The notes under the pieces were generated by a model, which was not told the DNA's origin, ran no database searches, and worked only from the letters and a program-made list of their open reading frames with translations. This document shows positions 14,897 through 23,202 of a stretch of DNA of 31,911 bases, in pieces (the stretch's first letter is position 1; each line of letters starts with the position of its first letter). Origin of the DNA: JAKSCF01 sp028279945 (GTDB taxonomy: Bacteria; Bacillota; Clostridia; Peptostreptococcales; JAAYPU01). The DNA is taken from assembly GCA_028279945.1 (NCBI GenBank), contig JANQMT010000168.1:1-31911 (forward strand). Reading direction: 5' to 3'. The translations under genes and the position numbers were made by a program.

Positions 14897-15406
14897 ATGA
14901 GGTACAACAGTATTCATAATTATTACCTTATAGGGCTGATATTGGCGCTTAGTGTAACGGTATATGGTCTAATTATTTTAAATGATTCTACAAAAATCCA
15001 TTACTTAATTAGATTGTTCTGTTTGCTGTTGTCAATTTTCATCATTTCTGGATATTATTCAAAATACAAATACCTTAAATCCAGATATGTTATTGTGGAG
15101 GACTCTATGATTTTACTTCACTTAAATGGTGAAACGTATCAAATTAGCAAACCAGATATAAGTAGTATTTTCATTATGAATCATAGAAATTATCTAAAGA
15201 TTCATAATGTCATACACATTTATTTAAAAAATGGGGAGTACTTTTACTTAACAAACGATATTGATAAATTTAATGAGCTTAAAATACATTTGACGGATCG
15301 GTTCTCAGATAAAGTTTTTATTGGAAAGAAAACATGTACGGAACATTTTGTTGTAAATGAAGAAAACTTATACAGGTTGTTTTTTGGAAATCAGAAAAAG
15401 AATTGA
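14897..15406 (+). CDS. Small membrane protein with PH-like C-terminal domain
   Basis: A 169-aa protein with two membrane helices (about residues 9-28 and 34-53) and a hydrophilic C-terminal domain. The pattern, short helices then SRYVIVEDSMILLHLNGETYQI and IHIYLKNGEYFYLTNDIDKF, resembles bacterial PH-like domain proteins. No catalytic motif is visible and no function is assigned. The start follows GAGAGGGG. No transporter or enzyme is linked; the gene stands alone between a palindrome and the NERD-like gene. Confidence 0.65.
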   Translation: MRYNSIHNYYLIGLILALSVTVYGLIILNDSTKIHYLIRLFCLLLSIFIISGYYSKYKYLKSRYVIVEDSMILLHLNGETYQISKPDISSIFIMNHRNYLKIHNVIHIYLKNGEYFYLTNDIDKFNELKIHLTDRFSDKVFIGKKTCTEHFVVNEENLYRLFFGNQKKN

Positions 15407-15538
15407 AGTCTTATGTTTACATTACCTGACGGATTGTTACCAATTATACCCCTAGGTTTTGATAAATAATGCATAGCTCCCTCTGTATAATGGTTGATAT
15501 GGGGAATACGCCACAGTAAAGCTTGAAGGGGGAAGCTT

Positions 15539-16192
15539 ATGGATTTGACCGCTAAAACAAAGGGTGTAAAAGAAGAGGTGCTTGCAAAACTGCAGGAACC
15601 TAAAAATATTTTGCAAAATTGGAAGTCTCAAGAACTGGGACAATTGGATGGCAGTCTATATTATAAAATCAGCAATGTAATGGCTAAGGATCATTGTGAA
15701 AAATGGATAAAAATTGATAAACTTATACTATCGGATTTTGGTATTTATGTGATTAACTTTATTAGAAAAAAAGGAATCATATATGGATGTGACGAGGATT
15801 ATTGTTGGATAAATAATCATAATGGCCGCGTTGATGAATTTCCCAACCCCATATATCAGAATCGAAGGGGGATTAATGCATTAAAAAACTTATTGATAGA
15901 GTATCCTCATATTCATTACCACAGCATGATTGCTTTTTTAAATAAAACAGAATTGTATATAGAAGCTAAACCCAATACGGAAATTTGCCATGTTAAAAAC
16001 CTTGTTGGAATTATTAGAAAGACCACTGAATTTAATATAGCACCTGAAGAGAAAAATCGTATATACAAAAAAATTAGAAGACAAACCACTAAATATAAAA
16101 TAGAAAGGCAAAAGATCATTGAAGCATTGATTCACCGAAACAGAAAAAGAATGTTAAGAGAAATTATTAAGAAGAGTATTAAAACTGAATAA
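15539..16192 (+). CDS. NERD (nuclease-related) domain protein, probably catalytically degenerate
   Basis: A 217-aa soluble protein. Residues about 25-150 follow the NERD pattern: KSQELGQLDGSLYYKISNVM, a core ILSDFGIYVINFIRKKGIIYG, an aromatic W-I strand, then EFPNPIYQNRRGINALK as in family members. In active NERD domains the core usually reads V-I-E-x-K; here it is V-I-N-F-I, so the acidic and lysine residues of the nuclease site seem lost. The C-terminus is a Lys/Arg-rich helix (KKIRRQTTKYKIERQ) that could bind nucleic acid. A TATAAT lies at 15486-15491, and GAAGGGGGAAG precedes the ATG. The function is unknown. Confidence 0.7.
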   Translation: MDLTAKTKGVKEEVLAKLQEPKNILQNWKSQELGQLDGSLYYKISNVMAKDHCEKWIKIDKLILSDFGIYVINFIRKKGIIYGCDEDYCWINNHNGRVDEFPNPIYQNRRGINALKNLLIEYPHIHYHSMIAFLNKTELYIEAKPNTEICHVKNLVGIIRKTTEFNIAPEEKNRIYKKIRRQTTKYKIERQKIIEALIHRNRKRMLREIIKKSIKTE

Positions 16193-16202
16193 GCCTCTAA
16201 AG

Positions 16203-16269
16203 CTTAAAAGTCTTCCTTATAGCTGTATCCTATACAGGATACCGGCTAACGTAAAGGGAGACTTTTAAG
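16203..16269. repeat. 67-nt near-perfect long hairpin element
   Basis: CTTAAAAGTCT at 16203-16213 pairs with AGACTTTTAAG at 16259-16269, extending to 16 bp (16203-16218 with 16254-16269, one G-T pair). Inside, TAGC pairs with GCTA, and GTATCCT (16225-16231) with AGGATAC (16236-16242) around the loop ATAC. No T-run follows on either strand, so it is not a standard terminator. It may be a mobile hairpin, a structured RNA, or an mRNA end just 10 bp after the NERD stop codon. Confidence 0.65.
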
Positions 16270-16752
16270 TGTAAGAAAAATATTGTAAAATCTAGATATG
16301 AATAAATATACAGAATATTGACACTGTTCGGATAACTTGATAAACTTACATTATACACTACAAAACTAAGTTTTACAATACGAAACATATTGGGTTTAAG
16401 CTTTAATGATTGATGCAGAGCTTAACCAAAAAGACGTATGATATCAATGTTCGACACTTTATTTATCTAAAATCATTTATAATATTATTATTGCAGCTTA
16501 CGTTTTGCAATTTTACAAGTCTATTTGAAACAATCTTCCTTGATTACATAGATGCCAAATTTAAGCTAATCCAAATGAGACATTAAGAAATCCCAATCTT
16601 TGATTATTTTATCATTAAAAAGAATTCGTATGGTTGCTATATATTTGTTTTATAGATTCCTGCCAATTTTGAAAATTGAAAACGGAATTTATATATACCT
16701 CATCATTTTTATTATGAATACATGTCATCATTAACAAAGGAGGGTATTATTT
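16270..16752. other. Gene-free 480-bp AT-rich region upstream of the OPT transporter
   Basis: I find no coding frame, tRNA or recognised riboswitch. It contains a possible promoter, TTGACA near 16318 with TAAACT 17 bp downstream, and an imperfect inverted repeat (GGTTTAAGCT near 16392 with AGCTTAACC near 16418). The remainder looks like non-conserved spacer. An untranslated leader of the transporter could be long. Confidence 0.4.
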
Positions 16753-18390
16753 ATGTCTGACAGTAAATCAGAAATGCGTTATGCAAAGAGCTTTAAGGAA
16801 CAATTGACAGCCAGGGGTATTATTATTGGTGCGCTTGGTTCTATCATTATTACCATGAGCTCTATGTATGTAGCGCTGAGAATGGGAGCATTGCCTTGGC
16901 CGACAATCTTTGTTGCGGTATTATCAATGGGTCTTTTAAAAGCATTGGGCAATACCAATCTTAATGAAATCAATGTTACCCATACAGCTATGTCAGCGGG
17001 AAGCATGGTAGCAGGGGGGCTGGCCTTTACCATTCCGGGGATATGGATGCTCAATGCAGATGCAGATGTCAGCATGGCCGCATTGTTTGCTGTTACTTTA
17101 GGAGGCGCAATATTAGGTGTTATTTTTACTGCACTGGTACGAAAATATTTTATAGAAGGAGAAAAATTACCTTTTCCAATGGGTATTGCAGCATCTGAAA
17201 CGGTATTAGCCGGTGACGAAGGTGGAACAAAAGCTAAAACCCTATTTGCAACCATGGGATTGACGGCTGTTTTTACAGCATTAAGAGATTATGGTAAAGT
17301 ACCTCCCGTATGGCTGTCAGAAGGATTGACGGCAAAGGGTGTACCTTTTGGATTTTGGATATCTCCTATGGCAGTAGCCATTGGTTATATTATTGGACCG
17401 TTATTTACAGGCGTATGGTTTTTAGGAGCTGTTATTGGTTTCTTTGGCTTGATACTTATGGGAACCAGTGTAGGATGGTTTGCTGATGCAGGGGTAGCAA
17501 CAGCATTCAAAGACAGCTTAGGAATAGGGCTAATGGTTGGAACAGGAATCGGTATTTTGCTGAAAGGTATTATACCAAAAGCAAAAGAAATATATGGACC
17601 CATGATCAGTGGTAAAGCAGCAAAAGAAGGAGATGTCAACTTAAAGTGGGCGCCGATATTATTTGCTTTAGTAGCCTTTATACTGACTGTTGTCACTAAC
17701 ATGGGAATTGTTGCAAGTATGATTACTATTGTAGGCGTATGGCTTACAACCGCAATGTCTGCTCAAATTACAGGTCAAACCGGTATCAATCCTATGGAAA
17801 TATTCGGAATCATAGTATTGCTGGTTGCAAAAGCTTTAAGCGGTGTTGGACAGTTAGAGGCCTTCTTTGTAGCAGGCGTGGTAGCAGTAGCATGTGGTTT
17901 AACAGGAGACGTCTTAAACGATTTTAAATCTGGATATATTCTAAAGACGAATCCGAAAGCTCAATTGATTTCTGAGACAATTGGAGGAATTATTGGAGCT
18001 ATTGTGTCCGTTATTGTTTTGTTCGTAATGTTTAGAGCATTTGGTGCAATGGGACCGGGAACAGAGTTACCCGCTCCTCAAGCATACGCAGTATCCACTA
18101 TGGTAGGAGGACTTCCTAATGTTACTGCCTTTATCATAGGGCTGATTCTGGGTGCAGTTTTGTATGTCATCAATGTGCCTGCCATGACTTTGGGTATTGG
18201 TATCTACCTACCAATGTTTATCTCTGCAACCGTATTCATAGGGGGCGCTTTAGCCTTTATCGTTAGCAAAATCAACCCAGAAGTTAAAAGAAGCGACAAA
18301 GGTGTTATCGTAGCATCCGGCATGTTAGGAGGAGAAGGCGTAACCGGTGTGGTAATTGCAATTATTAAAGCAGTTAACGGATTGATGTAG
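16753..18390 (+). CDS. OPT-family oligopeptide transporter
   Basis: A 545-aa polytopic membrane protein with more than a dozen hydrophobic segments. OPT features include SMYVALRMGALPWPTIF near the N-terminus, FPMGIAASETVLAGDEGG, GLTGDVLNDFKSGYILKTNP and NVPAMTLGIGIYLPMFIS. Family members are proton-coupled oligopeptide importers (or metal-chelate transporters in the YSL branch); peptide uptake fits the P1 peptidase gene 21 bp downstream, almost certainly co-transcribed. AAAGGAGGG precedes the ATG. At about 545 residues it is shorter than eukaryotic OPTs, which is usual for bacterial members. Confidence 0.92.
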   Translation: MSDSKSEMRYAKSFKEQLTARGIIIGALGSIIITMSSMYVALRMGALPWPTIFVAVLSMGLLKALGNTNLNEINVTHTAMSAGSMVAGGLAFTIPGIWMLNADADVSMAALFAVTLGGAILGVIFTALVRKYFIEGEKLPFPMGIAASETVLAGDEGGTKAKTLFATMGLTAVFTALRDYGKVPPVWLSEGLTAKGVPFGFWISPMAVAIGYIIGPLFTGVWFLGAVIGFFGLILMGTSVGWFADAGVATAFKDSLGIGLMVGTGIGILLKGIIPKAKEIYGPMISGKAAKEGDVNLKWAPILFALVAFILTVVTNMGIVASMITIVGVWLTTAMSAQITGQTGINPMEIFGIIVLLVAKALSGVGQLEAFFVAGVVAVACGLTGDVLNDFKSGYILKTNPKAQLISETIGGIIGAIVSVIVLFVMFRAFGAMGPGTELPAPQAYAVSTMVGGLPNVTAFIIGLILGAVLYVINVPAMTLGIGIYLPMFISATVFIGGALAFIVSKINPEVKRSDKGVIVASGMLGGEGVTGVVIAIIKAVNGLM

Positions 18391-18411
18391 CTTTAGAAAG
18401 AAGGATCAGTA

Positions 18412-19371
18412 ATGAAAGAAATCAAAATAACAGACATACAAGGGATTAAAATTGGCCACGCTGAGAATATTGAAGCAGGCACCGGATGTACGGTTATCAT
18501 ATGTGAAAAAGGTGCTTATGCAGGTGTAGATGTAAGAGGTGGTGCGCCGGCATCACGAGAAACTCAGCTGCTGAATCCGGTTAATCTGGTAGAACAGGTA
18601 CATGCGGTGGTATTGAGCGGAGGCAGTGCTTTTGGGCTGGATTGTGCAGCCGGTGTCATGGAATACCTAGAAGGTCATGATATTGGCTTTGACGTACAAG
18701 TAACAAAAGTACCTATTGTATGTGGTGCGGCTCTTTTCGATCTAGTCGTAGGGGATTATAAAATTCGGCCGGATAAAAAAATGGGATATGACGCCTGTGT
18801 TCAAGCGTCGGATAAGGAATGCCTGCAAGGAAGTGTTGGAGCCGGTACAGGTGCAAGCGTAGGAAAGCTTCTGGGAATGGATCGAGCTATGCGAGGTGGT
18901 ATTGGTATCTACGGTGCTCAAATAGGTGATTTAAAGGTTGCTTCAATTGTAGCTGTCAATTGCCTTGGAGATGTCATTCATCCTGACACCGGAGAAAGAG
19001 CAGCCGGTCTATTGGATGAAGCAAAGAAAAAAGTTATCAGTACAGAAGAAGAAATGTACAAAACATACAGTAATAAGACCAATCTTTTCAGCGGTAATAC
19101 AACCATAGGTGTGGTCATTACCAACGGTAAAATGAATAAACCACAAGCTACGAAGGTAGCATCCATGACCCACAATGGCTTTGCAAGATCCATGCGTCCG
19201 GCACATTCTATGTTTGATGGGGATACTATTTATGCGTTATCTACTTCAGAGGTGGATGCAGATGTGAATGTTATTGGTGCATTAGGGGCAGAAACCATGG
19301 CAAAAGCCGTGTATCAAGCAGTTATTTCAGCGGATAGTAGATACGGCATATTAGCGCATAGAGATTTATGA
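18412..19371 (+). CDS. P1-family (S58/DmpA-NylC type) aminopeptidase
   Basis: A 319-aa N-terminal-nucleophile hydrolase. Motifs: NPVNLVEQVHAVVLSGGSAF with following GLDCAAG, VGAGTGASVGKL, RGGIGIYGAQ, and SGNTTIGVVITNG. The family matures by autocleavage; here the site should be between Asn229 and Thr230, leaving Thr230 as nucleophile as in NylC. DmpA and BapA use Ser instead. Expected activity is release of N-terminal amino acids from peptides or amides in the cytoplasm. It sits 21 bp after the OPT transporter with AGAAAGAAGGA as ribosome site, so uptake and hydrolysis are coupled in one operon. Substrate specificity is unknown. Confidence 0.9.
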   Translation: MKEIKITDIQGIKIGHAENIEAGTGCTVIICEKGAYAGVDVRGGAPASRETQLLNPVNLVEQVHAVVLSGGSAFGLDCAAGVMEYLEGHDIGFDVQVTKVPIVCGAALFDLVVGDYKIRPDKKMGYDACVQASDKECLQGSVGAGTGASVGKLLGMDRAMRGGIGIYGAQIGDLKVASIVAVNCLGDVIHPDTGERAAGLLDEAKKKVISTEEEMYKTYSNKTNLFSGNTTIGVVITNGKMNKPQATKVASMTHNGFARSMRPAHSMFDGDTIYALSTSEVDADVNVIGALGAETMAKAVYQAVISADSRYGILAHRDL

Positions 19372-19412
19372 TTGACAGAACAATTTTATTGAAAATTTAA
19401 TACTTAGTGAAT

Positions 19413-19492
19413 AACATGCGAGGGCAGGTCAGAGACTTACTCTCGCATGTTGAGTTTATGGCTGAAAATATTATTAGATGGCAGCACCATCT
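19413..19492 (+). promoter_or_regulatory. Two-hairpin leader upstream of the 71-aa gene
   Basis: AACATGCGAG (19413-19422) and CTCGCATGTT (19442-19451) form a perfect 10-bp stem with a 19-nt loop. AGATGG (19476-19481) and CCATCT (19487-19492) form a second stem ending about 5 bases before the AAGGAAGGAG ribosome site. Neither has a T-run. They could be a 3' stabiliser for the OPT-peptidase transcript plus a translational control hairpin. Confidence 0.45.
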
Positions 19493-19509
19493 AAGGAAGG
19501 AGTGGGGGA

Positions 19510-19725
19510 ATGAAAGAAATAAAACTAGAAAACTATACGGGTGTATCTGACTTTATAATAAGGGGGGAATGTCCAGAAAAAACAGAGGAAGCAGTAAAAG
19601 CATTTGAAAAAGCATTAGAATATATCAATCACCTACCGTACAATATGACGTACACAACCCGGCAAGTACAAAACTTGAGAAAAGAAATTGAAGAAAAATA
19701 TGACGTTGAAATTGCTTTGATGTAA
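19510..19725 (+). CDS. Small protein of unknown function
   Basis: A 71-aa acidic, helix-rich soluble protein (KTEEAVKAFEKALEYINHLP, then TRQVQNLRKEIEEKYDVEI) with one Cys and no membrane segment. I do not recognise a family. A strong ribosome site (AAGGAAGGAG) and a terminator right after the stop support it as real. It follows the OPT-peptidase pair by 138 bp. The N-terminal MKEIK is shared with the peptidase but is too short to mean homology. Confidence 0.65.
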   Translation: MKEIKLENYTGVSDFIIRGECPEKTEEAVKAFEKALEYINHLPYNMTYTTRQVQNLRKEIEEKYDVEIALM

Positions 19726-19748
19726 AGAGGGGGCTACCCTCTTTTTTT
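19726..19748 (+). terminator. Terminator of the 71-aa gene
   Basis: AGAGGG (19726-19731) pairs with CCCTCT (19737-19742) over a 5-nt loop, followed by seven Ts. Confidence 0.85.
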
Positions 19749-19795
19749 CTTTTTGTTTTCAGAACTTAATCAAAAATAAGGAACCAGGGCTTTTA

Positions 19796-19824
19796 TTGAC
19801 AAAGTAATCATTTTTTTATTTAAT
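19796..19824 (+). promoter_or_regulatory. Promoter of the LuxR-type regulator
   Basis: TTGACA (19796-19801, exact) and TTTAAT (19819-19824, one mismatch) have a 17-bp spacer, 51 bp upstream of the ATG. Confidence 0.7.
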
Positions 19825-19875
19825 AGAATTAATAGTGTTGATAGGGAAGGCATAATAAGTAAGGAGAGAGCAAGT

Positions 19876-20631
19876 ATGACTCCATTAAAAGAAAATGAAT
19901 GGATCTTGATTAATGAGACTTTACTTGAATTGTATTCAATAGAAAATATTAAGTCTCTTAGAAAAAAGTTTTTAGAACTTATCAGAATGTTAGTGCCTTA
20001 TAGTCAGGCTTCATTCATTGTAGTAGATGAAAAAACAGGCAAAATCCTGCTTGAAGACTCAGTAACGATAGACATGGATGAAAAATTTATGGAAAAGTAC
20101 AATGAACTTTACTACAAGTTAGATTATGCATCCTATGGATACAACTATTCCAAATCTATTACGTATAAGGATTCAAATTTCCTAGAAGAGCCCATCCGAA
20201 AAAAAACACAGTTTTATCAAGAATTCTTATTACCGGAAAAGTTGCCGTTTGTTGGGGGATTAATTCTAATGAAGAATCATAAATTATTAGGATTAGTTAA
20301 TCTATTTCGAGCAGAATATTTTGGAGATTTTAAAGATAAAGATTTATATATATTAGACAAGTTTAAAGATCACTTGGTCAATATATTATTTAAATTAGGT
20401 AAAAACTCTTATAATATTTCAGTTGAAAAACTTAAAATAATGGAAGAATACAACTTATCCAAAAGAGAAATTGAAATTGTAGAATTTATTATCAATGGGT
20501 TTTCAAACAATGAAATAAGCAATGAACTAGCCATAAGTATTTCAACTGTAAAAAAGCATATTAATAATATATTTAATAAACTTGATGTTAACAGTAGAAC
20601 CCAACTCATCAAATTATTTATGGGTTATTAG
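19876..20631 (+). CDS. LuxR-family transcriptional regulator with GAF-like sensor
   Basis: A 251-aa protein. Residues about 10-170 form an alpha/beta sensor resembling a GAF domain (QASFIVVDEKTGKILLEDS, LLGLVNLFRA). The C-terminal LuxR/GerE HTH (about 190-251) reads LSKREIEIVEFIINGFSNNE then ISTVKKHINNIFNKLDVNSR, with the canonical spacing. No receiver domain is present, so it is not a two-component response regulator. GGAGAG precedes the ATG. It is followed by a terminator and then the antiporter-ureohydrolase-amidohydrolase operon, its probable target by position. The ligand is unknown. Confidence 0.88.
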   Translation: MTPLKENEWILINETLLELYSIENIKSLRKKFLELIRMLVPYSQASFIVVDEKTGKILLEDSVTIDMDEKFMEKYNELYYKLDYASYGYNYSKSITYKDSNFLEEPIRKKTQFYQEFLLPEKLPFVGGLILMKNHKLLGLVNLFRAEYFGDFKDKDLYILDKFKDHLVNILFKLGKNSYNISVEKLKIMEEYNLSKREIEIVEFIINGFSNNEISNELAISISTVKKHINNIFNKLDVNSRTQLIKLFMGY

Positions 20632-20675
20632 GTTAAGCTGCTGAGATATCGTAAAAACTGGATACTTTGATATTG

Positions 20676-20755
20676 AATGAAGGTGTATCAATATTCGTTT
20701 ATTGTGTTAAATTTTTTCAAATTAATGCTAAAACGAATATTGATACACCTTCATT
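20676..20755. repeat. 80-bp element with perfect 25-bp inverted terminal arms
   Basis: The left arm at 20676-20700 begins AATGAAGGTGTATC; the right arm at 20731-20755 is its exact complement, and the 30-bp AT-rich centre carries no gene. It lies in the LuxR 3' region before the terminator at 20773. A related single copy occurs at about 31754-31777. The structure suits a small non-autonomous mobile element, a paired regulator site, or a strong RNA hairpin. No clear target-site duplication is seen. Confidence 0.75.
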
Positions 20756-20772
20756 TAATTTCTCTACAACCT

Positions 20773-20797
20773 AATAGAACTTAAGTTCTATTTTTTT
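20773..20797 (+). terminator. Terminator between LuxR gene and antiporter operon
   Basis: The 20-bp palindrome made of AATAGAAC (20773-20780), TTAA and GTTCTATT (20785-20792) runs directly into a T-tract. Confidence 0.8.
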
Positions 20798-20898
20798 GTT
20801 TTCAAAATCAATCTGCAGAAGAATATGAATTTTCAGAAAAAGATACTATAATCAACGTATCCTATAATATCAATGCAAAAAGAAGGAGGAAAATTCAT

Positions 20899-22272
20899 AT
20901 GGCTGAAACTTATGGACTTATTTCTATTATTCCAGCGTTGGTTGTTATCATTACAGCCTTATTATCTAAAAGGGTTTTTGAGCCAATGCTATTGGGAGCA
21001 GTGACAGGTTTTATTATTTTAAACCAAGCGGGCTTCGTTGGCGGTTTTGTTGATGCGACATATGTTGTCTTAGCTGACCCAACCACAGGATGGGTCATTC
21101 TGGTGACATCTCTATTTGGTGCTTTCGTTGCATTGGCAGAGAGAGCAGGTGGAGCACTGGGGTTTGGCGACTTGGCTGCTAGATATGTAAAAACAGGAAA
21201 GTCAAGTTTAATTGCTACCTGGATACTTGGAATCATAGTGTTTATTGATGATTATCTCAATGCTTTAGCAGTGGGGTCGGCTATGAGAAACGTAACAGAC
21301 AAATACAATATACCCAGAGAAATGTTAGCTTATACCGTCAATACTACTGCCGCACCGGTTTGTGTTCTAAACCCGTTTTCCACATGGGCAGTTTTTATGA
21401 TTGGTTTAATCGAACTTCAAGGCATCACAAAAAATGGTACAGCCATTGGCGCTTATATAGCCAGTATTCCTTTTATGATTTACGCTATCATAGCTTTACT
21501 AATGGTACCGTTAGTCATAATGGGCGTTATTCCCAAGATTGGTAAAATGAAAAAAGCTTTCGTAAGAGCACAAAACGGTCAAGTATTTCCAGAAGGATCT
21601 GAAGCTGGTAAAGATGCATTAGATGAAGCAGCAGCGGCGCGGTTGGAGCAAATACAGCCTAAGGTTATGAATTTCTTAATCCCTATCATAGTATTAGTAG
21701 TCGTTGCCATTGTATCAGGCAATGACCTGGTAAAAGGAGTTATGGCAGGCATAGCGACATGCGGCGTTATGTATTTATCAACTAAAACCATGACCTTTGG
21801 AGAGTTTATGGATACATTTTTCCAAGGCATTAAAGACATGGTATTTCTAATTGTCATGATATTAACCACATTTGTATTCATGCAGGCCAATGACGGATTG
21901 GGCTTTACGCAATACGTTATAGACTCTGTGAAACCTCTTATGAATGGCAATATGCTGCCTGCAATCAGCTTTGCAACGTTAGCAATCTTAGCATTTACAA
22001 CCGGAAGTTTCTGGGGATTAGCGGCAATATCTATGCCTATCATCATACCTCTTGCTCAGCATTTTGATGTTAATATATACCTTGCTTTAGGAGCTATTAT
22101 TTCAGGTTCTATATTTGGAAGTCATGCATGCTTCTATTCAGATGCAATGCTGTTAAGCTCTACTTCTGCACAAATCAAGCCTATGGATCAAGCCATAGCA
22201 GTTTTACCGTATGCAATACTTGGAGGTGCAGCATCATTTATTGTATTTATGATATTAGGATTTATTGTGTAA
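20899..22272 (+). CDS. NhaC-family Na+/H+ antiporter-type transporter
   Basis: A 457-aa polytopic membrane protein with about 11-12 helices. Conserved NhaC/ion-transporter blocks: GAFVALAERAGGALGFGDLA, GIIVFIDDYLNALAVGSAMR, NTTAAPVCVLNPFSTWAVFM, FTTGSFWGLAAISMPIIIPL and SGSIFGSHACFYSDAMLLSS. The family includes Na+/H+ antiporters and substrate-coupled antiporters (for example malate/lactate), and some members sit in amino-acid operons. Here it leads an operon with a ureohydrolase and an amidohydrolase, so it may carry their substrate or product instead of only protons; that is inference. AAGGAGGAAAA precedes the ATG, and TATAAT boxes lie near 20845 and 20861. Confidence 0.88.
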   Translation: MAETYGLISIIPALVVIITALLSKRVFEPMLLGAVTGFIILNQAGFVGGFVDATYVVLADPTTGWVILVTSLFGAFVALAERAGGALGFGDLAARYVKTGKSSLIATWILGIIVFIDDYLNALAVGSAMRNVTDKYNIPREMLAYTVNTTAAPVCVLNPFSTWAVFMIGLIELQGITKNGTAIGAYIASIPFMIYAIIALLMVPLVIMGVIPKIGKMKKAFVRAQNGQVFPEGSEAGKDALDEAAAARLEQIQPKVMNFLIPIIVLVVVAIVSGNDLVKGVMAGIATCGVMYLSTKTMTFGEFMDTFFQGIKDMVFLIVMILTTFVFMQANDGLGFTQYVIDSVKPLMNGNMLPAISFATLAILAFTTGSFWGLAAISMPIIIPLAQHFDVNIYLALGAIISGSIFGSHACFYSDAMLLSSTSAQIKPMDQAIAVLPYAILGGAASFIVFMILGFIV

Positions 22273-22299
22273 ATTACTAGACATTAAGGGAGTATAAAA

Positions 22300-23202
22300 A
22301 TGAATGGATTTTGGGCTGAACTAGCCATAAATGAAATAGAGGAAGCGGATGTCATTATCAAAGGAATTCCTTTTGATGGAGCTGCAAGTGTTGGAAAAGG
22401 TTCTTGCCAAGCACCGGATATGATTAGGCTATTATCAAAAGCATTACCGCCAATTACTGAGGAAGGAACCATATTGAAGGATTTCTATGTAAAAGACCTA
22501 GGGGACTTTGAAGTCGATTTAAATTGGGAAAGGTTTTATGAGGCCATCGAAAAAGAGACAAAAACGTTACTTAAAGCCGATAAATTTTGTTTGTTTATTG
22601 GCGGGGATCACTCTGTATCCATTCCTTTGGAGAAGGCATTTATAGAAAGCTACAAAGATAAAAAAATAGGCATTATTCATTTCGACTCACACAGCGACAT
22701 TATCGATGAATACGAAGGGCATAAATGGTCGCATGCTTGTACTCAAAGAAGAGCACTGGATTTTGGATTAGAAGATAAGGGTTTATCATTGGTGGGAATA
22801 AGATCATGGGAAGAAGAAGAATTAATCTTTTTAGAGAAGCACTCTGAAATAAATGTCGTTACTGCTGCAAAAATATATGAAGAAGGCATCGATGCTTTGA
22901 TAAAAAACCTGGCAAAAAGATATAAAGAATATGATGCCATATACCTTTCTATTGATATTGATGTTTTGGACCCTGCTTATGCGCCCGGAACAGGGACGCC
23001 TGAAAGCGGTGGATTGTCTACAAGACAAATGATGCAGGTTATAAAAAGTTTGTTTAGAGAGCTGCCTATTAAAGCTATGGACATTGTTGAAGTATCACCG
23101 TTATTGGATACCACAAATAATATTACATCGTGGGCAGCATTAAAATTGATGTACGAAGCTTTTGGCGGCATCTATAGAAAAACCGTAGGAGTATCAAAAT
23201 GA
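22300..23202 (+). CDS. Ureohydrolase family protein (agmatinase/arginase-like)
   Basis: A 300-aa binuclear Mn hydrolase. Metal-binding signatures: GGDHSVS, HFDSHSDI (S in place of the common A of D-A-H-x-D, ligands intact) and SIDIDVLDPAYAPGTGTPES followed by GG. DxD and PGTGTPE favour agmatinase-like or guanidino-acid members over arginase. The expected reaction is hydrolysis of a guanidino compound to urea and an amine. It is 27 bp after the antiporter, and its last 4 bases (ATGA) overlap the amidohydrolase start, proving a tight operon. The substrate (agmatine, guanidinobutyrate, formiminoglutamate or other) is not determined. Confidence 0.92.
   Translation: MNGFWAELAINEIEEADVIIKGIPFDGAASVGKGSCQAPDMIRLLSKALPPITEEGTILKDFYVKDLGDFEVDLNWERFYEAIEKETKTLLKADKFCLFIGGDHSVSIPLEKAFIESYKDKKIGIIHFDSHSDIIDEYEGHKWSHACTQRRALDFGLEDKGLSLVGIRSWEEEELIFLEKHSEINVVTAAKIYEEGIDALIKNLAKRYKEYDAIYLSIDIDVLDPAYAPGTGTPESGGLSTRQMMQVIKSLFRELPIKAMDIVEVSPLLDTTNNITSWAALKLMYEAFGGIYRKTVGVSK

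Noticed and set aside
16270..16752. Riboswitch or tRNA in the gap before the OPT transporter
   Set aside because: No recognised aptamer core, cloverleaf or terminator-antiterminator pair could be found by eye.
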